A stretch of DNA of 64,000 bases from Bettongia penicillata ogilbyi. Taxonomy: Eukaryota > Chordata > Mammalia > Diprotodontia > Potoroidae. Location: positions 2,235,454 to 2,299,453 of the forward strand of contig JAJHZJ010000575.1 in NCBI GenBank assembly GCA_023548195.1, given 5' to 3'. Of this stretch, positions 54,896 to 64,000 are shown in pieces (the stretch's first letter is position 1; each line of letters opens with the position of its first letter). Under the pieces are notes generated by a model. That model worked only from the letters and a program-made list of their open reading frames with translations. It was not told where the DNA came from and did no database searches. Made by a program: the position numbers and the translations under genes.

Positions 54896-55712
54896 GGCTA
54901 AGGTTCAGAAAAGGGAAATACCCTTCACGTTCCAAACTAGGTTTTCTGGACCCCATATTGACATGACTTCCACTAGATTAGAAGAACCATTAAAAACACA
55001 TAACAATTTCTCCCTCCTCCTTGTGTCTTCTTTTTCCATGTTCCTGTGGCCTCTTTTCCATCAGGGAGTCCTGGAGCCTTAGGAATACAAACCTAAGCAG
55101 TTTCTATGTTAGTGGGATCTCGACTTTTTACCTCTTCCGTCATCTCCCCTCCACTTTAATATTGTTTCATTTACATCACCTTGGGAATATGCAGCTCCTG
55201 AGTATTTGAGATCCTCCAGGAATCATTCCTTGTTTACGCAGCATGAGGGAACGTGCTTCAATCCATTCAACCAAATATGGATGAAGGATCAACTCTGTTC
55301 TCTGCCCACTGAAATATCAAGTTCACATCCTCAACAGATTTCTCTGTTTCACTTAGCATGGCCAGAGACATGAGTAAAGTTATCAAACCAATTGTAAAAG
55401 ACCAGAAGTTGGACTGAGGCATAATGAGCCATTTTCTAGGAAAATAGGGGTTTGTCACAAAGATATTGCTATCTCTAAGTGACTAACAGTAAAATATGGA
55501 CAAGGTAAAACAGCTTGGACATTCTGAGATGTCATCTCCCATCAGACACGTGGGTAAAAATGACAGAATAAATGGATCTTGGAACTGCTTGGGAGAGGTA
55601 GAAAGCTGTCTGAGAAGTTGTGAATTATTCCACTCATTCTGGAAAAGAATCCAGATCTCTGCTGGATGAGGAATGTAACTTCAGGGCACATTCTCCCAAG
55701 GTTGAAGGATAA
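54896..55712. other. Unique sequence
   Basis: No recognised element or gene. Confidence 0.4.
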
Positions 55713-55714
55713 TA

Positions 55715-55870
55715 ACTTGAGAGCAGAGTGGGGACCTTGGAGGCCAGCTAATCTCGTTCCCTCATTTTACAGATTAGGAGACTGAGGTCCAAGCTGGTTC
55801 AATAATTTGTAAGTAGAAAAGTAGTATTTAGGCTACTCTCTCTGACTCCAAAGTCAGTCATCTTTACACT
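55715..55870 (-). mobile_element. MIR
   Basis: CCTCATTTTACAGATTAGGA, GACTGAGGTCCAAGCTGGTT, CTCCAAAGTCAGTCATC. Confidence 0.65.
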
Positions 55871-55879
55871 GAAGAAAGG

Positions 55880-56060
55880 TGTTATAGATATAAAAATATT
55901 GATGGTAGTATTTTTTGCAAGAGCAAGAAACTGGGAATAAAGTGGATGTCTCAATGACTGACCAAAAAGAAGTCCAAGAAAGCAATAATACTATTTTACT
56001 ACAGGAAATAGTCCATATACTGAGGGCAAAGTGAGGACAAAGAAATGATTCACCTAAAGT
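55880..56060 (+). mobile_element. Diverged L1 3'-like fragment
   Basis: AGCAAGAAACTGGGAATAAA, GTGGATGTCTCAATGACTGA, CAATAATACTATTTTACTAC parallels the L1 stretch GGAAATTGAG..GATGCCCATCAATTGG..TACTATTGTGCTA. Confidence 0.4.
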
Positions 56061-57365
56061 TCAGAATGATGTAAAACAACATTAAAGAATTTAATGAATT
56101 TAGATCTACATAATGGCCAAGCCTGATTACAAACATATGATGGCCAAGCTCACTTAGAGATGGGGTAGACTATAGGTGCAAAATTATACACTGGAAGATG
56201 AAATTAACATGCCCATTTGATATGCTTAATTCTACTTTGTTATACAGGCAAATAGTACTAGAAAATGAACGTAATCTTTTACAAAGCACCATTTTTTTAT
56301 GTAAAGGGAAAAAAAAAGAGACTTGCTATGAAAATGAAAAAGAAAAACTGTTTAGCTCCTAAAGTGACTGAAAACGAGTGATGCTTGCCTATGTGATTTT
56401 GGGCAGACCTCCAATTGAACCTCTCTTTGAATAGAGCAGAGTACATGACCTTGACCTGTTTCAGGGAATCCCAAGGTCATTCCATCATAGCTTCTGGTGC
56501 TGAAGGAGGTTCAAAATCCCCTCCCCTCAAACTCAAACCAAGAGCTTCAGAGGCCAAAATGGGTACAAAAGGTCTTTCAATAAGAACAGAATAGATGAGG
56601 TATTTCGATTAATTCAACCTTACTTTAGAGATTATTGCACATGCTGTGGGATTTGAAAAGCATGAGATATTTACTGGATGGCTTATATGATCATGCAATG
56701 ACATAGTTGTCCAACTACGAATGTCAATGAGAAAGTGTTTCAAGGGATAATCTCCAATATCCCCAAGTATGCCCCACTCCAGGTCCCCATGGCATGCCCA
56801 GGTTCTGCAACATGAAATCTTTTTTAGGAAATTGAATGCTACTCTCAAAGATTAAATTACATTGTGAGAAGACAGACCCAAAGGGATGCCAGGGTATCTG
56901 CACTCTGGAGAAATGTACATGGAAGGACCTACACTAGACATACCAGTAACTCGCAGGTTAGTGTTTCAGGGAATGGATCACATTCAAGGCAATTCTACCA
57001 GTAATTGATATTTTTTAGTATTTCCTTTGCTTTGCTTAGAGAGGGGGAAAATGGGAGCTCTCTTCTCTAATTGACTCAATAGCCACTGCTAATTTCAGGT
57101 GGACAATGACCAAACTTGTATTACTACCTCCCATCAGGTTTCCAGAAATATTTCATACAAAATTTTTATACCTTAATATTGAATTTTCATTGATAAATTG
57201 AGAACTGTTCTCCTGTCCCACTTCCTTCTCCTAACCCCCTACAAAACATCAAACAATCCTGACTTCATTTTCTCCTTAGTCAAAGGTGCAATCTATATAA
57301 GATCAAACTTGGAATAACTCTTGTGGAAGAATTCATATACATCACAGGTGAAATTTATACAGAAT
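56061..57365. other. Unique sequence, no gene seen
   Basis: About 1.3 kb AT-rich DNA with an A run near 56308. Confidence 0.4.
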
Positions 57366-57369
57366 TCTA

Positions 57370-57525
57370 AGAGTGCAAAGCATTTTAAATAATTTGTTTC
57401 AGTTAGTTCAGTAATGTTCTGAAAGAGGTGATTATTGCTGCATTCCACAGAGGAGGAAAGTAAAGGGGCAACAGGCTAATTCCCAAGGTCATACAGCTAC
57501 CAAGTGTGGGAGGCATGCAGCAACT
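57370..57525 (-). mobile_element. MIR
   Basis: GCATTCCACAGAGGAGGAAA, AATTCCCAAGGTCATACAGC, TACCAAGTGTGGGAGGCATG. Confidence 0.6.
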
Positions 57526-57574
57526 AGAGGAGATCAATTCTTCCTTAGATAGATGTATTCACACCTTCCCTAAA

Positions 57575-57805
57575 AACCTTAGTTTGTAAAGGCCAAGGTA
57601 GATCCACTGGATCCTGGGCCATCCCCTGTCCTTTTGACTTTCGCCTTGCCACTAGACTGGATCAACTCTGGAGGACACAGTGAGGCGGCAGACTTTACCT
57701 TGGCTCATCTCTGCCTCACTTAAATCCAGTTAATGAGCACATCAAGACATGCCCTTCAGGGTCACAGATCCTGTTCAAACAAAGGATCCACAACAACACT
57801 TTCCC
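57575..57805 (+). mobile_element. SINE body (third class), head missing
   Basis: TAAAGGCCAAGGTAGATCCA, TGGATCAACTCTGGAGGACA, CTCTGCCTCACTTAAATCCA, GATCCTGTTCAAACAAAGGA. Same body as 26500 and 37010. Confidence 0.6.
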
Positions 57806-57979
57806 TAACCAGTTCATTCTTTCTTTTCTGTCTAGATCCTAAGAGCCTGGAGTACAGGCTTGAATTGATGGATCTGTTGACCTGACTTCTCATCTACCTT
57901 GTTCTCTAGGGTTTCTACTTAGATATCACCATGTTGTCTACAAGCAGATGGGTTGATGGATCCCCAGTAAGTAGTGGGG

Positions 57980-58110
57980 CATAGATAGGTGTATATGTAT
58001 GTATGCCCATGTATACAGGTACACATATGTATCGATACACATGTGTATATTATATATATGCATGTACATATAGATCATATATGTGCCTATATATAGCACT
58101 TATACCCAAC
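57980..58110 (+). repeat. TATG/ATGTA low-complexity tract
   Basis: GTATATGTATGTATGCCCAT and related alternating purine-pyrimidine sequence. Confidence 0.8.
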
Positions 58111-58204
58111 ATTATTAAGAACATAGATAAGTGATAAGCTCATAGGAGGTAGCCCCTGATTCTCTTGCATCTCCAGCTCAGTTTGGTGAATCCCTAATGA
58201 TTAT

Positions 58205-58440
58205 ATCCTAGGTGGTCCAATGCACAGAGAGCCAGGCCTGGAGTCAGGAGCATCTTCTTAAGTTGAAATCGAGCCTCATACACTTATGGCTGTGTGATCC
58301 TGGGCAAGTCACTTCACCCTGTTTGCCTCAGTTTCCTCATCTGTATTAAAGAAGGAAATGGCAGACCACTCCAGTGTCTCTGACAAGAAAACCCCAAATG
58401 GAGTCATGGAGAGTCTTATAAGACTGAAACAACTGAATAA
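58205..58440 (+). mobile_element. tRNA-headed SINE with RTE-like tail
   Basis: CTGGAGTCAGGAGCATCTTC, TGTGATCCTGGGCAAGTCAC, GGCAGACCACTCCAGTGTCT, CAAGAAAACCCCAAATGGAG, AAGACTGAAACAACTGAATA. Confidence 0.85.
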
Positions 58441-59125
58441 TTAGATGCTTATTGGAGGCAAACCCCAAGTCAGTTAAATATGTTCAAAGCAGCCATTAAA
58501 CAGGGTTTCCTTCCAAAACTCCAGAGCCATCTTTCTATCAGATGGTCAACAGCTTGACTTTTCTGCCTTTCATTCAAGGTTCCTTTATCTGTAGGCCTTT
58601 CAGCAACCTCCAGTAGAGAACATGTGTTTCAGTCTGATTAGGTTCCTTGAGGTGGCATGAAGATTGATAGTCACTTCAAAATAGGAGGCTTTTAAAGAAA
58701 GGTAGAACTACCCTGAAATTAACTCCTCTTGGCAGGACAATGTACGCTTCCACACTCAGACCCGTAAAGATGAGACTGAATAGTGCCCAAAGGTTTCCAG
58801 TTCTATGAAGGGAAAATTTTAGCAACCATATTCTTGTTTTGTTCAAATCTGGGATTCTTATCAGGGCATCTTAGAATAGGTTCCTTAAATATCTTGATGA
58901 CTGTATTTCCAAATAATTGTTTTCCTTTTTAACTCCTTGAATTTTATTTCATGCATTTAAAAATACAGTTCCAAGAAAGGATCCCATAGTCTCCAGAAGA
59001 CTTTTTAAGATATTCCATGGTGCACAGGAACTACTCTGCTCTGTTACTTAAGGAAAGAAAATTGCTTAACAACCTGTCTGCTGTGCACAGCTTAGCTCAC
59101 CTTGTAGCATCTGTAGGAAAAGAAA
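58441..59125. other. Unique sequence
   Basis: No recognised element. Confidence 0.4.
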
Positions 59126-59129
59126 GGAG

Positions 59130-59250
59130 GAGGAGTGGGTTAGGGCCGAGACCCAGAACCCAAAGACCTGGTCTCAAGTCCTATTGATGACTCGTCCTGT
59201 CTGTGTGATCCTGAGAAAGTCACTTTACTTTAAGCATCTGGCAGCCACTC
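59130..59250 (+). mobile_element. MIR/SINE fragment
   Basis: AGACCTGGTCTCAAGTCCTA, TGTCTGTGTGATCCTGAGAA, AGTCACTTTACTTTAAGCAT. Confidence 0.55.
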
Positions 59251-60545
59251 CAGAGAGCTATAGACAAGCTCCAACACTGTATTGGTGGAGGGAATTTCCT
59301 TACGTCTGGGACATCAACAATCTGTGAATGGATGTTTATCAAGTGCCTACTGTACTCATGAAATTGCATGTAAACAACAAAAGAAAACAGACACTCCTTT
59401 TGAACATGGAGAGCTGCAAAATAGAGGGAAGCTACACTACTTTTGTTGCCAAAAGGAGGAGAAGAAAAAGAGGGCTTTAAATGAGAACACTGCATGAACC
59501 AAAGATTACCTAAAGCCAAATTAGACTAATTCCCCAAGGAAAGACAATACATACACTAAAAATGGATGGGGCATGAGCCAATTATAAACAGAAGGAAGTC
59601 TGCCAAAAATAAAGGCAATCTTAATAAAATAGAACAGGTTTTATGGTCTATAGCATCCAGGAAGATACCCACCTAACAAAAGAATGAAAACCTGCCCTGA
59701 CTGTGAAAGCATACCATAACTTTCTCGGATTCTTTTAGGTTTTTTTTTTCAAATATAAATCTTTTCTTCCAACTTTAAATGGTTCTCAGTGACTCAGGGT
59801 TGACAGCAGGATTAAATCAACTTTTATTGTTAAAAAAATTTTGGGTGGATCCTCAAGTTTAAGTATTAGTAGCTTTGCTAAAGGTCATTTTATTTCAAGA
59901 AGAATTCTTTTAATTGTTTAAAAATAATAGAATCTGAGTTATTTCTAACTGTAACTAGAAATTTGTGCACCCAGGGCAAAGCAGCTGCAAAAGACAGACA
60001 GAGCAAGAAGGAAGAAACTCCTTCCCATCAATCCTAGGAGTGGGATGAGCAGAACAGTAGCCTTCTCTGATGCCCCCTCCCCTCCCATGGTCCTGTTGGG
60101 GTCGGCTGGGGAAGTTGGTAAATGGTATGCGTTGGGAGGGGTGGAGCTGGGGAAGGACACAGCTGGTGTGTGCCTGGGGTCGAGGATCTCTAGCAGTTTC
60201 CAATTTGAAGTAATTATTCTTATAAACTTATTTTTAGCCTGCCAAAGGCGAGAAATTGTGGTCAGAATACGTATAACCAATTCAACAATTGTACAACCCT
60301 TTAGTACTCCTGTTAATGTGCTTTCAAAATTTCAGACCTTGTGGGTGAAGACTTAGTTTTCATCCCCCTCCTTACAGCTCAAGACTTGTTGAACTAGTAT
60401 AACCAAATGGAGAACTTGCTAGCTTCTCTTTAAACATTGCAATAAGCATATTATACAGGCAGTGACATTTCTGTGCACAGTCAGCCACAAGCAACCTCAA
60501 AGCTGTAATCTGAAAATGCTTCAGGCTTTTTGAGAAACCAACACT
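59251..60545. other. Unique sequence, no gene seen
   Basis: About 1.3 kb. 60040-60190 is locally GC-rich with overlapping frames on both strands. A TTTTTAG acceptor-like site lies near 60236 but no donor pairs with it convincingly. Confidence 0.4.
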
Positions 60546-60549
60546 CAAT

Positions 60550-60665
60550 CCATCAATGGGAATTTATTAAGAACCTACTATGTGCAAAGCCCAATTCTAG
60601 GGACCATGAAATAGGAGAAAAGGAGAAGATAGGGTTTCTGGCCTTTAGGAGTTGACTTTGCCATT
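60550..60665 (-). mobile_element. LINE-2 3' end
   Basis: GGGAATTTATTAAGAACCTA, CTATGTGCAAAGCCCAATTC, TGGCCTTTAGGAGTTGACTT. Confidence 0.65.
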
Positions 60666-60997
60666 CATTAATGAAGTTAATCCCTTTTCTCTGTGACTTT
60701 GTATAAAGGACGTCCACCATATTTGTCAGTCTGTCCCTCGTTACCTTTGCTTCTTGGAATTCCTCTTTCTTCAAAGCTTACCTCATGTTCCATAAAGAAC
60801 TACAACCCCAAGTTAGTACTTTCCTAACCTAAAATTGCTTGGGCTCTGTTATCTACATATTCAGTACTTACTTATGCAGCAGGAGTGATCAGGGGAATCC
60901 CCTCATTTTCTGAACTGCAGCTCCTTCTATAGAGCTGGACGAGAGCTCTGGCCACAGGCCAAATGACACATAAGTTTGGCTGAGATGATACAGTTAT
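60666..60997. other. Unique sequence
   Basis: No recognised element. Confidence 0.35.
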
Positions 60998-61243
60998 CAT
61001 TGTTTAGTTATTTCAGTCATGTCCAGCTCTTCACAACCCAGTTTTGGATTTTCTTGGCAAAGACACTGGAGTGCATTCCATTTCTTTCTCCAGTATACTT
61101 TACAGATGAGGGAACTGAGGCAAACAGGGTTAAGTGACTTACCCAGGATCACATAGGCACAAAGTGTCTGAGTTTGGATTTGAACTGACAAAACTTCATA
61201 ACTGCAGGCCTGGTGCTCTATCCACTGAGCTAACTAGCTGCAA
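60998..61243 (-). mobile_element. tRNA-headed SINE with RTE-like tail, full length
   Basis: TTTAGTTATTTCAGTCATGT, TTTTGGATTTTCTTGGCAAA, GTGACTTACCCAGGATCACA, GGCCTGGTGCTCTATCCACT, GAGCTAACTAGCTGC: inverted from RTE-like tail to tRNA head. Confidence 0.85.
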
Positions 61244-62165
61244 AGCCTTATTGATGGTTCTTGTAATTGGATGCTTGTGTTGAAGAGGGTTAGTGACTGA
61301 GCTAAGAAAAATCAGCCACTTCTGGTGCTTTAAGATAAACTGAGCAAAAGCAACTTCAGCTCTTTAGAGATCTCCAAGGACTTTTTCTCCCTTGGAGGGC
61401 GGGGCAGTGCTTCTCTCCGCAGCCTCACCCTAAGGCAGCAGCAATGGCCACTTCTTCACATGACGGGGAGACCATGTAATTGTTTAGCCATCTTTTTTTG
61501 GCAGTTTGGTTCCTTGAGAAAAGGTCAGAGATTAAGGATTCTAAGGAACTGACATTTCCAGTCTGGCAGTAACTCAGGAGTTCAGGATATAGGGACCCTC
61601 AAAGTCAGGTATTAGTTGACCAGGAGAAGGTGATTTCTAGAGCAGCATGCCCCGCAGAAGAGAAGAGCAGGAGATCTGTCCCTCGGGAGCTGTTTAGACA
61701 GCACAGAACCAAGGTGAATGCAGAACAGTAATCCCACATAATTGTCTTTACTCTCCAAGGGAGCATAAGGAAGGCAATGGATTATGGTTGCTATGATGTT
61801 TTCTGCTTTTGTCACTCTGTGCTTTTGAGTCACTGGTATGTTTAGCACATGTTTTATAATGTTTAGCATACTAACTTATATTGGACACTAAAAGGGACCT
61901 GTTCTCAACACACTGGAGAGATGCTGAGTGTGAGCCATCATTCAAATTTGCTTTACAGAACTTCCCATGGAGTCCTCCAGGGGTCAGAGTTGCAAGCAAG
62001 CCAGACAGAGAGAAGAAAAGAAAACCTTCCAACACCCTGGGAAAGAGCTCCCCATTCTCATCCACAAGTCTGTGGGAGTCCAGAGCTGAAGCCACAGTGG
62101 AAAAAGATACCCTGGGTTATGACTCAAAGTTCTGCACCAGAGAAACGTGGTTTCCTCCAGCACAA
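61244..62165. other. Unique sequence, no gene seen
   Basis: The overlapping frames at 61871-62249 have no known motif, and the longer ones end in an L2-like tail. Confidence 0.4.
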
Positions 62166-62169
62166 AGTA

Positions 62170-62330
62170 AGCTGCTGGAAGGCAGGGATGTTCATTTTTG
62201 GTTTTACATCCTTAATATTCACCCTGATGCTTGTCATGTAATAAATTAATTCAATTCAACAAAAATTTATTGACTGTGCTGGACTTATGACATGCTAAAA
62301 ACTAGGGGAAAAGAAAGGCAAGAAACTACC
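62170..62330. mobile_element. Two L2 tails, opposite orientation
   Basis: 62170-62258 plus strand (GCTGGAAGGCAGGGATGTTC, CATGTAATAAATTAATTC). 62262-62330 minus strand (AAAAATTTATTGACTGTGCT, AACTAGGGGAAAAGAAAGGC). Confidence 0.5.
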
Positions 62331-62336
62331 TCTGTG

Positions 62337-63095
62337 AGGGGGCAGAACCAAGATGGCGGACTAGAAAGACACACTTACGCAGGGTCCTCCTCACAGCCCA
62401 TAAAATACCTGTAGAGAGGGACTATCAACAAATCGTGGAGCAGCAGAAGTAGAGAACAACAGAGCAGAGGGGATTTCCAGCCCACGGTGACCTGAAAGGC
62501 CCATGGAAATGTCGGTTGCACCGGACGCGGAGCCAAGTGTGGAGCCCAGCCCAGCCTTGGCCAAGCGGTGTGGTATGATGAAACTCTAGGAGGAGGACAC
62601 CTCAGGTTCAGAATCCCCATTCCCAGTAGCAGGTCCTCAGAACCCTCGGCCCATAGGCTCCAAAGGTCAGTGACAGGATTTTATCAGCTAGCCAGGAAGG
62701 GAGAAGGGCCTTCCCATAGCTCCAGCAGCTGACAGCATCCACAGAGGGTGCACAGCAGCCCATACAGACCAATCCTTGTTGGAGCATAAAAACTTGTGCC
62801 TTCGAGGCACTGAAGAGCTGAGTCTTACCTCAGCCCTGGGTGGAGGCCCTGGTCAAGCTGTCTTTGTCTCAAACTGAATGGTGGCCCTACCCATCCAGCT
62901 TATCTGAAAATCAGGCCCCAGTGCTGACTTTATCAGAACTGGAGGTCAAGTGGCTGTGGAGAGGTATCTGCTAAGATTCTGGGCACAAAGTCCCTCTCTG
63001 TGTCCAGACCAGTAGACACTTGGAGGAACTGACATCTCACAGATTTCCAGAGTATATCCTACTCTTGACAAAGGACCCAAAAGTCAAGTAATCGG
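62337..63095 (+). mobile_element. L1 5'UTR, right-hand copy
   Basis: Begins GGGGGCAGAACCAAGATGGC, then CCCATAAAATACCTGTAGAG, shared with the older left L1 (1973-2685) and unlike 890-1637. It ends with AAGTCAAGTAATCGGTTGGG just before the ORF1 start. Intact 5' end, so the insertion was full length at that side. Confidence 0.85.
62350..62359 (+). promoter_or_regulatory. YY1-like site at the L1 5' end
   Basis: AAGATGGCGG about 13 bases from the element's first base, the same place and sequence as at 1617-1626 on the other strand. Confidence 0.65.
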
Positions 63096-64000
63096 TTGGG
63101 AAAATCCCAAAAAAGGGAAAAAAATAAGACCATAGAAGGTTACTTTCTTGGTGAACAGATATCTCCTCCCATCCTTTCAGATAAGGAAGAACAATGCCTA
63201 CCATCAGGGAAAGACATAGAAGTCAAGTCTTATATCCCAAACATCCAAAATGAATATTCAGTGGGCTCAGGCCATGGAAGAGCTCAAAAAGGATTTTGAA
63301 AATCAAGTTAGAGAGGTGGAGGAAAAACCGGGAAGAAAAATGAGAGAGATGCAAGAAAAGCATTAAAAGCAGGTCAACACCTTGCTAAAGGGAGACCCAA
63401 CAAAATGCTGAAGAAAATAACACCTTGAAAAATAGGTTAACTCAATTGGCAAAAGAGGTTCAAAAAGCCAATGAGGAGAAGAATGCTTTAAAAAGAAGAA
63501 TTAGCCAAATGGAAAAGGAAGTCCAAAAGCTCATTGAAGAAAATAGTTCTTTAAAAATTAGAATGGAACAGATGGAGGCTCATGACTTTCTGAGAAACCA
63601 AGAAATCACAAAACAAAACCAAAAGAATGAAAAAATGGAAGATAATGTGAAATATCTCATTGGAAAAACAACTGACCTGGAAAATAGATCCAGGAGAGAC
63701 AATTTAAAAATTATGGGACTACCTGAAAGCCATGATCAAAAAAAAGCCTAGACATCATCTTACATGAAATTATCAAAGAAAACTGCCCTGATATTCTAGA
63801 ACCAGAGGGCAAAATAAATATTGAAAGAATCCATCAATCCCCTCCTGAAAGAGATCCAAAAAGAGAAACTCCTAGGAACATTGTGGCCAAATTCCAGAGT
63901 TCCCTGGTCAAGGAGAAAATATTGCAAGCAGCTAGAAAGAAACAATTCAAGTATTGTGGAAATACAATCAGGATAACACAAGATCTAGCAGCTTCTACAT
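63096..64000 (+). pseudogene. L1 ORF1 pseudogene, runs off the window
   Basis: Starts MGKSQKREKNKTIEGYFL, and is homologous to the left copy along its length. The first frame runs to a stop at 63297-63299. The correct frame after a shift near 63250 reads MEELKKDFENQVREVEEK and stops at about 63364. A further open stretch (63425-63751) holds the coiled coil (KEVQKANEEKNALKRRISQM) and the start of the RNA-binding domain (DLENRSRRDNLKIMGLPESH). After a frameshift near 63745 the C-terminal domain stays open to the window end (EGKINIERIH, NIVAKFQSS). At least two frameshifts and one or more stops, so it is non-functional. Confidence 0.9.

Noticed and set aside
1..64000. Endogenous retrovirus or LTR pair
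   Set aside because: No long terminal repeat pair, primer binding site, or gag/pol/env-like frame was recognised.

Overview
This window reads as intergenic or intronic DNA from a marsupial (metatherian) mammal. The LINE-1 copies at both edges begin with a CCAAGATGGCGG-type 5' end and carry an ORF1 of the kind I associate with opossum and Australian marsupials. The interior is full of marsupial-style tRNA-headed SINEs, MIR/CORE-SINEs, old LINE-2 (CR1 clade) fragments, L1 3' ends and long microsatellites. I cannot choose the species from sequence alone. No operon, ribosome binding site or prokaryotic gene signal is present. I find no convincing protein-coding gene; nearly all longer open frames lie inside repeats or microsatellites.

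Layout. 1-2685: a CpG-rich L1 5' half on the minus strand (ORF1 1-889, 5'UTR 890-1637), apparently inserted into an older same-strand L1 (1638-2685). 2.7-8.3 kb: TG and GGAA microsatellites, a fold-back hAT element (3370-3560), L2 pieces and L1 3' ends. 8.3-19.5 kb: sparse L2/MIR/SINE copies, a (CA)n tract and a 14-unit 31-bp minisatellite (16287-16736) lodged in an L2. 19.8-23.7 kb: a long repeat-poor, AT-rich block with the only splice-like signals I would pursue (minus-strand candidate exon 23437-23497, candidate terminal exon ending near 20040). 24-33.6 kb: L2 and SINE copies, a CT tract, and an L1 3' end that splits a SINE with a visible target-site duplication. 33.6-39.8 kb: mostly unique, plus one full-length composite SINE (37010-37333). 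39.8-47.6 kb: an L2-rich zone, including an L2 of about 1.6 kb split by a MIR. 48-62 kb: more old repeats, an L1 3' end with a 340-bp TTCT expansion, and a candidate 186-bp terminal-inverted-repeat element inserted in a SINE. 62337-64000: a second L1 5' end on the plus strand, running off the window.

How it works together: the visible biology is retrotransposition. L1 copies supply 5' promoters with a YY1-like site. One SINE class ends in an RTE/BovB-like tail, which suggests RTE mobilisation. Several nested insertions give a relative order of events. All ORF1 copies seen carry frameshifts or stops, so none is active as read. Repeat calls rest on remembered consensus patterns; no database was searched, and boundaries are approximate (often plus or minus 10-30 bases).
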